From JAIXWP01 sp041391745 (lineage in GTDB: Bacteria; Bacteroidota; Bacteroidia; Flavobacteriales_D; Sanyastnellaceae): a stretch of DNA of 64,000 nucleotides. Shown here in pieces: positions 46,824-54,840 of the stretch (the stretch's first letter is position 1; every line of letters begins with the position of its first letter). The translations under genes were made by a program, and so were the position numbers. The notes beneath the pieces were generated by a model. That model did no database searches. It was not told the origin of the DNA and was given only the letters and a program-made list of their open reading frames with translations. The stretch covers positions 88,836 through 152,835 of the forward strand of contig JAWKNK010000007.1 of the NCBI GenBank assembly GCA_041391745.1, written 5' to 3'.

Positions 46824-47551
46824 ATGCCGAAGTCTAGCTCAAAAGAACTTATTCTAAAGGATCCCATTGGTGCAGCAATCACCGACTACTGGGAAAATGG
46901 AAAAGCTCCGGCCATTGATGTTTTTATCAATGGTGAGCGTGATGAAGCTATGGAACCTTCACTATTCTTTCGGAACTATCAGCAAATGAAAGGGTATGAG
47001 CGTCTCGCACTGAGTATGTGTAAAGGAAGTGTTTTAGATGTAGGGGCTGCTGCTGGATGTCACTCGCTGATTTTACAAAAAAGAAACTTGGATGTGACCG
47101 CTATTGAAAAGTCTGAATTGGCTTGCAATGTGATGACCGCAAGAGGGGTAAAACGAGTATTTAACGAAAATATTTTTTCGTTAAAAGATCCCATACAATA
47201 CCATTTTGTTGTTAATGAATGGTTTAGGGATTGGTGGTGATGAAAAAGGAACTTTTTGAAGCTTTTAAAGCATCTCAAAAAATTATTGGCACCTAAAGGA
47301 ATGATTATCGGTGATTCGACAGACAATCACTGCAACACTATGAAAGCCGAAGAAGTTTTCGAAGAAGGCGAAAATTACTACGGGCAAGTAGAGTTCCAAC
47401 TGAAGTACAAAAGTGTAAAAGCCGAACCATTCAATTGGATTTATCTCGATCGGCTTTGCTTTCTGATTTGGCCGATAAAGCTGGACTTAATTGCAGCATC
47501 GTGTACCGTGACGACAATTTTCATTATCTCGCCAAACTCACGAAGGCCTAA
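46824..47551 (+). pseudogene. Class I SAM methyltransferase, at least three frameshifts
   Basis: Frame 1 gives MPKSSSKELILKDPIGAAIT, FFRNYQQMKGYERLAL and the SAM motif SVLDVGAAAGCHSLIL, up to about 47195. Another frame gives NTILLLMNGLGIGGDEKGTF to about 47250. A third gives LKHLKKLLAPKGMIIGDSTD and YYGQVEFQLKYKSVKAEPFNW to about 47445. A last gives SALLSDLADKAGL and DDNFHYLAKLTKA ending at TAA 47549-47551. The pieces join into one normal methyltransferase of about 240 residues. One break sits in a 5-T run that needs 6. The substrate is unknown. Whether the gene is dead or mis-sequenced cannot be decided here. Confidence 0.8.
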
Positions 47552-48049
47552 CGGGAAATCTTTCAAATCTTCCATGAGTTTTTTACGCGCATGGAAAATA
47601 CGACTCTTTACTGTACCCATTGGAATGTCCATTGCTCCTGCGATTTCATCATAGTGAAACCCATCCAGAAACATTTGGAAGGGCGTCTTGAATTCATGGG
47701 TCAATGATGAAATCGACTTTGTAATATCTTTTTCGTTAATTCTATCACTAACAGTGTCTTCAGAAATTTTACCGTAGTTCAAGAAAAACTGATTGGATGT
47801 CTGATCGGTAATTGTATTTTGAAGTTTCTTTCTCTTATAGTTATTGATAAAGATATTTCTCATGATGGTGAAGAGCCATCCTTTGAAATTGGTACCTTCT
47901 TGGAAATGGTCTTTATATCGGAGCGCCTTCAATAAGGTATCCTGCAGCAAATCTTCCGCATCCTCCACATTTCGGGTGAAGTTAATTGCGAATCCTTTGA
48001 GATCCTTAGCGCTGGTAGTCAACAACTGATTGAATTCAATGGTGCTCAT
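47441..48049 (-). CDS. ECF RNA polymerase sigma factor, C-terminus probably shifted
   Basis: The protein starts at ATG 48047-48049 (MSTIEFNQLL). Region 2 is intact (FTRNVEDAEDLLQDTLLKAL, FKGWLFTIMRNIFINNYKR), and so is region 4 (FQMFLDGFHYDEIAGAMDIP, MGTVKSRIFHARKKLMEDLK). After LKDFP the frame runs on for about 35 residues that are antisense to the methyltransferase and unlike a sigma factor. Removing one C from the CCC there would end the protein at TAG 47548-47550, making the common 4-base convergent overlap. It follows the MerR regulator on the same strand and has two dyads upstream. Confidence 0.85.
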   Translation of the reverse strand: MSTIEFNQLLTTSAKDLKGFAINFTRNVEDAEDLLQDTLLKALRYKDHFQEGTNFKGWLFTIMRNIFINNYKRKKLQNTITDQTSNQFFLNYGKISEDTVSDRINEKDITKSISSLTHEFKTPFQMFLDGFHYDEIAGAMDIPMGTVKSRIFHARKKLMEDLKDFPLGLREFGEIMKIVVTVHDAAIKSSFIGQIRKQSRSR

Positions 48050-48056
48050 TTTCTTT

Positions 48057-48142
48057 TTGTTTAATGTATTGACACAAAGATTAAACAAGAATTTGGAATA
48101 CACAATCTTTTTGTTTAATAATTTTGTTAAAATATTAAACAA
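48057..48142 (-). promoter_or_regulatory. Double inverted-repeat operator upstream of the sigma gene
   Basis: Two identical dyads, each TTGTTTAAT-N14-ATTAAACAA, lie at 48057-48088 and 48111-48142, 54 bases apart. The first begins 8 bases from the sigma ATG. The 9-bp arms are perfect in all four copies while the spacers differ, which argues for protein binding sites. A fifth partial arm (TTGTTTA, 48145-48151) follows. The adjacent MerR/CarH-type regulator is the obvious candidate; its arms contain TTAAACAA, which fits the T-n-n-ACA core I recall for CarH sites. The binder is inferred. Confidence 0.75.
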
Positions 48143-48194
48143 GATTGTTTACTCCTGTTCTTAAAGGAGTTACGTATAAAATTAAGTCTTGGAT

Positions 48195-49074
48195 TTATTT
48201 GAATTCGAAGCAAACATTTCTGAGTTGCTGTAATGCTTGATAACACGAGGTCTGGACTCTGAATTCCTGCTAGGTTATTCCCTGTCAAATGGAATTGGCA
48301 ATTGAGATTTTCAAAGTGAGTTCTCACCTTTTAGGTAATCCGTTATCAGGACTGTTGAAGGATTTGTTGTGAAAATTGAAACAAAATGAACCTCTCCAAG
48401 CCTTTGTTGAACTTGGATCAAATCCTCAAGGGACACTCTGACCTAGGAATATACTTCTGTAACCTCTTAGCTTGAGGAGATAGTGGATCATAACCAGAAA
48501 GTTCGTGAATCTCAAGCTCAGGTAAATACAGAACAATCGGTGCGTGATTTTTTCTGTCAGGTTGTTCAATCTTGTCGATTTCGAAAAAATCTTTTGACGA
48601 ACAAGTGCCGAAATAAAGTGCTCTTGAGCTGGGCAAATCACATTGCCTGCCATAAAATGCCAATCTGCTGTAAAAAAGGAACAATCCAATTCTTTGAACG
48701 TTCTTTCCATATCCATTTTCTGAAATGTAATTCTCCACAACTCCATTAAACATCTCCTCATCATAATTGAGCATACTAATTTTCAATACGTGAAGAAAAT
48801 GTTGTTCAGGTTGTTGATTTGCAGCGTGTTTTGTAATTGTTTCTCGCATCTGATCCTCAGACATGGAGGCGATTTGAGAAATTTTAAAGCCCAAGCTATT
48901 GAGTAGACTTACATTTAACAGGAACTTTAAATCACGATCAGAATATTTACGAATATTGGTATCGCTGCGGTCTGGTGAAAGTAAACCGTAGCGCTGTTCC
49001 CAAATTCGAATAGTGTGGGCCTTAATGCCCGTAAAATTCTCGAGATCCTTAATTGTAAATTCCTGCATCTTCAT
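48195..49074 (-). pseudogene. MerR-family regulator with B12-binding (CarH/LitR) domain, multiply frameshifted
   Basis: Frame 1 starts well: MKMQEFTIKDLENFTGIKAH, TIRIWEQRYGLLSPDRSDTN and RKYSDRDLKFLLNVSLLNSL, a MerR DNA-binding head. The remainder only reads by switching frames: ENYISENGYG, then FKELDCSFF, MAGNVICPAQEHFISALVRQ, FFEIDKIEQPDRKNHAPIVL with LPELEIHELS, YLLKLRGYRSIFLGQSVP, LEDLIQVQQRLGEVHFVSIF, and HFENLNCQFHLTGNN near 48290. The order is that of CarH/LitR-type B12 photoreceptor regulators (QEH motif, E-x-H motif). At least five indels occur. The end near 48195 is approximate. Confidence 0.78.
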
Positions 49075-49241
49075 GACTCGGCACGCTATAAAACACCTTT
49101 ACAACAAGTGAATTACACATTTGTTCAAAGCAAATTTCGGTGCAAGTTTAACTTATCGTTTCTTTTCTTCAAAAAACTTAATTTTAAAGGGTTTCAGCGG
49201 TTGAAAAAGGCTATATTTGTGCGCCTTAACAAACGGAGCAC
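49075..49241 (+). promoter_or_regulatory. Intergenic region with -7 element of the polysaccharide operon
   Basis: This 167-base gap separates the divergent regulator gene from the sugar operon. TATATTTG (49212-49219) matches TAnnTTTG and lies 22 bases before the first ATG. The -33 position holds only GTTTC. It also contains TTTGTTCAAAGCAAA and AAGTTTAACTT, loosely like the dyads upstream of the sigma gene but not matching them. Confidence 0.45.
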
Positions 49242-50252
49242 ATGATTAATATAGCCATCATAGGATTTGGGTATTGGGGGCCAAACCTTGTTAGAAATTT
49301 TTCCTCTATTCAAGATGTAAACGTTAGAAAGTATTTGACCTCCGAGAGAGAAAGACTCAAAGTGGTGGCTTCTATGTATCCTCAAACAGAGGTCTCAACT
49401 CAAATTGACGAATTGTGGAACGATAGCTCTATTGACGCTGTTGTAATTGCTACCCCGGTTTTCTCCCATTTCCCCTTGGCAAAAAAAGCGCTTGAATCGG
49501 GTAAACATGTTTTGCTTGAAAAACCGATGACAGACACTGTGGATCATGCCTTAGCATTGATTGAACTTGCTGCAAAACAAAATAAAGTTTTAATGGTTGA
49601 CCACACATTTTTGTACACCTCTGCGGTGAGAAAAATGAAGGCTTTAATTGATGACGGCACTGTTGGGAAAGTCAAATATTTTGATTCAACACGTATCAAT
49701 CTCGGGTTGATACAACAAGATGTGAATGTGCTCTGGGATTTGGCACCCCACGATATTTCAATTCTTGATTACTTGGTTCAGGACACTCCAATCAGTGTCA
49801 ATGCAACAGGGGTTAGTCATATCCATAATGGTGTGGAAAACATAGCTTACCTTACGGTGAACTATACTTCTAATACATTGGCTCACTTTAGTTGCAGTTG
49901 GTCTTCTCCTGTGAAGATTAGAACCATGCTTGTAGGTGGTGATGAGAAAATGATTGTTTTCAATGACATGGAACCCACTGAAAAAATTAAAGTGTATGAT
50001 ACTGCTCACAGTGTGAGTTCGGATGAAGATAAACGCAAAATTCTTGTTGATTACCGAGTAGGCGACGTGTATATTCCAAAATTGAATAATGTTGAGGCAC
50101 TTTCAGGAATGGCGCGGGATTTTGTTAGTGCTATCACTGATGGAACTACTCCTGTGGCTTCATGGCAAAGTGGATTGAATACAGTGAAAATTCTTGAAGC
50201 TGCTCAGAAAAGTATCAAGAGCGGTGGTATGGAAATAAAAATACAAGCTTAA
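49242..50252 (+). CDS. Gfo/Idh/MocA-family oxidoreductase (WlbA-like)
   Basis: 336 residues with the N-terminal NAD motif IGFGYWGPNLVRNF, VVIATPVFSHFPLAKKALES, GKHVLLEKPMTDT, VDHTFLYTSAVRKMK and a C-terminal substrate domain (WDLAPHDISILDYL). This family oxidises the 3-hydroxyl of UDP-sugar acids in WlbA/WbpB pathways. The next two genes are an acetyltransferase and an aminotransferase, in the same order as wlbA-wlbB-wlbC, so a 3-acetamido sugar is the likely product. It is the first gene of the operon. Confidence 0.9.
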   Translation: MINIAIIGFGYWGPNLVRNFSSIQDVNVRKYLTSERERLKVVASMYPQTEVSTQIDELWNDSSIDAVVIATPVFSHFPLAKKALESGKHVLLEKPMTDTVDHALALIELAAKQNKVLMVDHTFLYTSAVRKMKALIDDGTVGKVKYFDSTRINLGLIQQDVNVLWDLAPHDISILDYLVQDTPISVNATGVSHIHNGVENIAYLTVNYTSNTLAHFSCSWSSPVKIRTMLVGGDEKMIVFNDMEPTEKIKVYDTAHSVSSDEDKRKILVDYRVGDVYIPKLNNVEALSGMARDFVSAITDGTTPVASWQSGLNTVKILEAAQKSIKSGGMEIKIQA

Positions 50253-50260
50253 AAGTAAAG

Positions 50261-50758
50261 ATGGAAGTTCTCAATATTGACAACGAACGTCAGTCGCTAA
50301 ACAACGTTCGTGTAGGTAAGGATGTAAAAATTTTTAAGTGGGTAAATGCCTACGGATGCTCAATTGACGATGGAACCAAAGTAGGTTCATTTGTTGAAAT
50401 TCAAAAAGGCTCGACCATCGGAAAGAACTGTAAAATTTCATCACACTCATTCATTTGTGAAGGAGTTCATATAGGTGACAATGTATTCGTTGGTCACAAT
50501 GTTACTTTTATCAATGATAAAATTCCACGTGCTACAAATGATGATGGAAGTATGCAAACGGAAGCTGATTGGCATGTAGAATTAACTCATGTTAAAGAAG
50601 GTGCTTCTATTGGAAGTTCAGTCACAATATTATGCGGTGTGACAATCGGAGAACACGCGGTAGTGGGAGCGGGATCTGTGGTAACCAAAGATGTGGAGCC
50701 ATATACAGTGGTGGCTGGAAATCCAGCAAAATTTTTAAAGAAAGTATCGGATAGATAA
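50261..50758 (+). CDS. Hexapeptide-repeat N-acetyltransferase (WlbB-like)
   Basis: 165 residues forming a left-handed beta-helix: VRVGKDVKIFKWVNAYGCSI, GTKVGSFVEIQKGSTIGKNC, IGDNVFVGHNVTFINDKIPR and IGEHAVVGAGSVVTKDVEP. It most closely resembles WlbB/WbpD enzymes that acetylate the 3-amino group of UDP-sugars. It starts 9 bases after the oxidoreductase stop and ends 8 bases before the aminotransferase. Confidence 0.9.
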   Translation: MEVLNIDNERQSLNNVRVGKDVKIFKWVNAYGCSIDDGTKVGSFVEIQKGSTIGKNCKISSHSFICEGVHIGDNVFVGHNVTFINDKIPRATNDDGSMQTEADWHVELTHVKEGASIGSSVTILCGVTIGEHAVVGAGSVVTKDVEPYTVVAGNPAKFLKKVSDR

Positions 50759-50765
50759 AATATTT

Positions 50766-51863
50766 ATGGAAAAAATACCATGCCTAGACCTAAAAGGTCA
50801 ACATCAGCAAATCAAGTCTGAGGTTTTTGAAATGTTTGAAAAGGTGTATGAAAACACCGCCTTTTCCGGAGGACCATTTGTAGCTGATTTCGAAAATCAA
50901 TTTAGTAGTTATGTCGGGGTGAAGCATACCATTGGAGTTTCGAATGGAACGATTGCGCTTCATCTTGCAATGTTAGCTCTTGGTATTGGTGAAGGAGATG
51001 AGGTAATCATTCCTGCTGATACATTCATCGCAACAGCTTGGGGTGTTTCACACGCTGGCGCTACACCGGTGTTTGTCGATTGCACATCGGATACTTGGGA
51101 AATAGATATTCAAAAGATTGAAGAAAAAATCACATCTAAAACTAAGGCAGTGATTGGGGTTCACCTGTACGGTCAACCTTTCGATATTGACGGTGTTGCA
51201 GCCATTTGCAAAAAGCACAATTTATTTTTAATAGAAGATGCAGCACAAGCTCAAGGAGCTCGCTACAAAGGAAAGACCGTAGGTCAATTCGGTGAGATGG
51301 CCTGTTATAGTTTTTATCCTGGAAAAAATTTGGGAGCGTGCGGTGAGGCAGGTGGTATTACTACCAACAATGAGGACTATGCTAAGCATTTGCAATCACT
51401 ACGCAATCATGGTTGTGTGGTTAGGTATTATCATGATGAGATCGGATACAACTACCGAATGGGAGGATTGGAAGGTGCTTCACTTCAAGTGAAATTGAAA
51501 TACCTCGAGGGATGGAACAACCGTAGAAGGGAAATTGCTAAAAGATATTTATCAGAAATAAAAAATGATAAAGTAAAAATGCAAGCACAACCTGAATGGG
51601 CTGACTCTGTATTTCACCTGTTCGTTGTTACCACTCCGAATCGTGATGAGTTTATGAGTTATCTCAATTCTAAGGAAATTTATCCAGCGCTTCATTATCC
51701 TGTGCCTTGTCATTTGCAAAAGGCTTATGCCCATTTGAACTATAAAGAAGGAGATTGTCCGAATGCGGAGTATCTCGCAGCGCATTGCGTCTCATTGCCA
51801 ATGTACGCAGAGTTGACCGATGAAATGGTTCAAAGAGTAATTGATGCCTTGAACGCTTATTAA
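50766..51863 (+). CDS. DegT/DnrJ/EryC1/StrS aminotransferase (WlbC-like)
   Basis: 365 residues with the sugar PLP-aminotransferase pattern: FSGGPFVADFENQFSSYVGV, GDEVIIPADTFIATAWGVSH, LIEDAAQAQGARYKGK, CYSFYPGKNLGACGEAGGI (PLP Lys) and YNYRMGGLEGASLQVKLKYL. It would put an amino group on the 3-keto-sugar made by the first gene. Its neighbours and order support the wlb-type assignment. Confidence 0.92.
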   Translation: MEKIPCLDLKGQHQQIKSEVFEMFEKVYENTAFSGGPFVADFENQFSSYVGVKHTIGVSNGTIALHLAMLALGIGEGDEVIIPADTFIATAWGVSHAGATPVFVDCTSDTWEIDIQKIEEKITSKTKAVIGVHLYGQPFDIDGVAAICKKHNLFLIEDAAQAQGARYKGKTVGQFGEMACYSFYPGKNLGACGEAGGITTNNEDYAKHLQSLRNHGCVVRYYHDEIGYNYRMGGLEGASLQVKLKYLEGWNNRRREIAKRYLSEIKNDKVKMQAQPEWADSVFHLFVVTTPNRDEFMSYLNSKEIYPALHYPVPCHLQKAYAHLNYKEGDCPNAEYLAAHCVSLPMYAELTDEMVQRVIDALNAY

Positions 51864-51873
51864 ATTATTTCGA

Positions 51874-52878
51874 ATGCTTGATCAAATTCTTAATTCTAGG
51901 ACAAAAAAAAGAGGAAACTTAGTTTCCATTTTAATGCCTGTCTTCAATGAAGAGGAATGCTTACCCTTGGTCATTGAAGATTTTTTTAAGTATTTGTCAG
52001 AAAGTCTTCCCGACTACAGATTTGAAATAACATTCATTGACGACTGCTCGAGCGATAATTCTTTCAAAGTCATATCAAGCTATGTTGCCAAAGCGCCGTC
52101 TAATGTGAAACTTAATGTGGTGAGACTTGCAAAGAATTCGGGAAGCCATACTGCTATCACTGCTGCATTAAATATTTGTCGCGGAGATTTTTCTATAATA
52201 ATGGCTTCCGATGGGCAAGATCCCGTTTATCTCGTGAAGGAATTATTAGATAGATGGATTGAAGGTAAAGATTTAGTCTTAGCTATAAGAGAAAGGAATT
52301 CCGATCAAAGTTTTCTGTCTAGATCAACTTCAAAGTTGGCTTGGCAACTACTTTCATGGGCAACCAAACTAGAAATCGATCGCGGAGGTTGTGATGTGAT
52401 GGGGCTCGATCGAAAAGTTGTGAATGCGTTTAATCGCATGGACGAGCGTAACACCACTTTCGTGTTTAGAATTTTATCGCTGGGTTTTGATCGAACTACT
52501 TTCTACTATGAAAAAAGAGCTCGATTGGTAGGACAGAGCAAGTGGAATTTTGTAAAGCGAATTGGAATTTTCGTTGATGCGGTTGCTGGATTTTCAAACC
52601 GACCAATTCGATTGATAGTCAATTTTGGATTGACAATTTTTGTTGTTCTTGTTCTTAGATGGTTATATGTCATTTACAATGCTTACGTATTAGGACATGA
52701 ACCATCACAGTTTTCAATTATCTTAAATACCATTTTCACGGTTGCAGCGATTCAAATATTATTAATTGGAATTATTGGAGATTACACTTGGCGGATTTTG
52801 GATGAAGCGCGAAAAAGGCCTTCATATGATTTTTCCGATTCCTATGGTGAAGTTTTCAACGATGATGAACCATCATAA
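51874..52878 (+). CDS. Family 2 glycosyltransferase with C-terminal membrane helices
   Basis: 334 residues. The GT2 core has SILMPVFNEEECLPLVIEDF, FEITFIDDCSSDNSF, LAKNSGSHTAITAALN and ASDGQDPVYLVKELLDRW, where DGQDP is the metal-binding block. Two membrane helices follow (about 255-320: LIVNFGLTIFVVLVLRWLYV and FTVAAIQILLIGIIGDYTW). The layout matches DPM1/GtrB-type enzymes that load sugars onto a lipid carrier. It sits 10 bases after the aminotransferase stop. Confidence 0.9.
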   Translation: MLDQILNSRTKKRGNLVSILMPVFNEEECLPLVIEDFFKYLSESLPDYRFEITFIDDCSSDNSFKVISSYVAKAPSNVKLNVVRLAKNSGSHTAITAALNICRGDFSIIMASDGQDPVYLVKELLDRWIEGKDLVLAIRERNSDQSFLSRSTSKLAWQLLSWATKLEIDRGGCDVMGLDRKVVNAFNRMDERNTTFVFRILSLGFDRTTFYYEKRARLVGQSKWNFVKRIGIFVDAVAGFSNRPIRLIVNFGLTIFVVLVLRWLYVIYNAYVLGHEPSQFSIILNTIFTVAAIQILLIGIIGDYTWRILDEARKRPSYDFSDSYGEVFNDDEPS

Positions 52879-52887
52879 ATACTCAGA

Positions 52888-53923
52888 ATGAAAAAGAATA
52901 TTCTTGTTACTGCTGTTGGAGGAAGAAGTGTCGGTTCAGGCATATTACATGCTTTATAGCAGTTAAGAAGTTAGTAATCGATGGAATGTTGTGGCAAGTG
53001 ATGCAGATAGCTTTTCATGGGGATTGTACAAAACCAATCAAAAGGTGTTGCTTCCTTTTGCCTCATCACCCGATTACATTTCGTCTTTAAATGATGTAAT
53101 AGCCAAGTTCGGTATTGATGCGGTAATTCCAGGAAGTGAGCCAGAGGTTTTCAAATTAGCACATCACCGAAATGAAATAAATGCTCCTGTGATTATGAAT
53201 GATCCTGAGTTGATGCCATTGATGCAGGATAAATACAGAGCAACAGAAAAAATAATGGAATTAGGACTGCCAGTCATTCCAACCGTTCCTCTTGAGGATT
53301 ACAAACAGCTGCTCGAGAAGTTCGATTTCCCATTTATTATTAAGCCTACTAAAGGTACCGGAGGTTCTAGGGGGTTGAAATTAGCCACGAAAGAACAAGA
53401 TATTTTAGATGCTATTGAAGAGCTACCTGAGAACTCAGGAGTTTGTATTCAACCTTACATTGGTGATGGAGAATCGGAATATACAGTTGGTGTTTTGTCT
53501 GATAAAGATGCCAATGTAATTGACAGCATCGTGATGAAGCGTAAGTTGATTGGACTTTCATTACTCGATTCCAAAAAAGTGGGTGACAAACAATTTACAA
53601 TTTCGACGGGATATTCTCAAGGTTTTTTTATTGAAGAAAAAACGATAAGTGATTTTTGTGAAAAGCTAGCATATCAACTCAAAAGCAGAGGACCACTCAA
53701 TATTCAATTGCGAGTGCACAAGGGAGAGATTTACATTTTCGAAATACATCCAAGATTTTCCGGAACGAGCACAATGCGAGCAGATGTTGGTTTTAATGAG
53801 GCAGATGTACTTCTGCGAAATGTACTTTTCGGAGAAGCATTCAGCAGATTAAATTATAAAAATAATGTTGCCGTAATTCGAGCTTTCGAACACGCAATTG
53901 TGCCGATAGACGAGATGCTATGA
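52888..53923 (+). pseudogene. ATP-grasp enzyme with broken N-terminus
   Basis: ATG 52888 reads MKKNILVTAVGGRSVGSGI LHAL, a glycine-rich Rossmann start, then meets TAG at 52957. In another frame, after TAA 52964, the protein goes on as EVSNRWNVVASDADSFSWGL, FPFIIKPTKGTGGSRGLKL, VCIQPYIGDGESEYTVGVLS, LNIQLRVHKGEIYIFEIHPR and FSGTSTMRA. This is a carbamoyl-phosphate-synthase-like ATP-grasp ligase. At least one frame change and one stop lie between 52957 and 52966. The intact part runs from 52991, where a GTG could act as start. ATP-grasp genes in sugar clusters ligate carboxylates to amines; the substrate is unknown. Confidence 0.78.
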
Positions 53924-54840
53924 TGCAAAGGACAAAAATACTTCTTACCGGTGCGACTGGATTGGTTGGGACTGACTTGTTGGAAGTATTGTTGGCAAAT
54001 CAATATGAAGTGAGCGTCCTTGCGAAGGCAAATCATACTTTTCCGAAGGAAGTAAATCATATAGTTTTTGACGCAGCAAAAGACAATCTTAAAGAAGCAC
54101 TTCAAACGGAAGTTGTTCCAGATGTCATTGTACATAATGCTGGAGTGAAAGTGATAGGCAATTCGGAAGAGGAACTGAGTCTTATAGAAAAGGTAAACAT
54201 TCAATTTTCGGAAGAATTAATTCAATTTGCTATTAAAAATAAAATTGCCAAATTCTTATTCACTTCTACATTCAGTGCCATTTCAAGACCACTTCCCGAA
54301 TTAATCACAGAGCAGTCTGCTGTTGCTCCAATTCATGCGTATGGTAATTCTAAAATGATCATTGAAAAGAAACTGGAGGATGCTTTTTTGAATTCAGAAA
54401 CGGATTACGTTGTTTTTAGATTATCAAGTCCAATCTCTAAAAATTTAAGTCTACTTCCAGATACCATATTGAGAAAGTGGTTAGTCAGAGCGAGCGCCGG
54501 TCAGGATTTGGAACTTACAGGATCGGGACTCAGATTTCAAGATTTTATTAGCACTCAGGATTTCGCCAATTTGATTTTGGCAGCTGTTTCATCGAAAGTT
54601 CCTTCCGGGACTTATAATGCTGGAAGTGGCAATGGAATTTACTTTTATGAAATCGCCAACCTAATTGCAAATAAGTTTAAGGTTAATGTAATATCTGTTG
54701 GAGAGGAAAATCCCGAGCAATGGCGAATTGGAATGGATAAGACGAAGGCAGTATTTCAAGGAAATAACTTTGAGTCTTCTCATGATTTAGTAGTTGAACT
54801 TATAAATAATTGGTATCATGCGAATAGCTCTGTTAAGTGA
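53920..54840 (+). CDS. NAD-dependent epimerase/dehydratase
   Basis: 306 residues, extended-SDR type: ILLTGATGLVGTDLLEVLLA, VIVHNAGVKVIGNSEEE, FLFTSTFSAIS, AYGNSKMIIEKKLED (Y-x-x-x-K) and GSGLRFQDFISTQDFANLIL. The start overlaps the stop of the ATP-grasp gene (ATGATG), so 53923 is an equally good start. Its 3' end overlaps the metallophosphoesterase gene by 23 bases. The sugar substrate cannot be told. Confidence 0.88.
   Translation: MMQRTKILLTGATGLVGTDLLEVLLANQYEVSVLAKANHTFPKEVNHIVFDAAKDNLKEALQTEVVPDVIVHNAGVKVIGNSEEELSLIEKVNIQFSEELIQFAIKNKIAKFLFTSTFSAISRPLPELITEQSAVAPIHAYGNSKMIIEKKLEDAFLNSETDYVVFRLSSPISKNLSLLPDTILRKWLVRASAGQDLELTGSGLRFQDFISTQDFANLILAAVSSKVPSGTYNAGSGNGIYFYEIANLIANKFKVNVISVGEENPEQWRIGMDKTKAVFQGNNFESSHDLVVELINNWYHANSSVK

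Noticed and set aside
48483..48749. Plus-strand 88-codon frame
   Set aside because: Antisense to the damaged MerR gene; no protein features.
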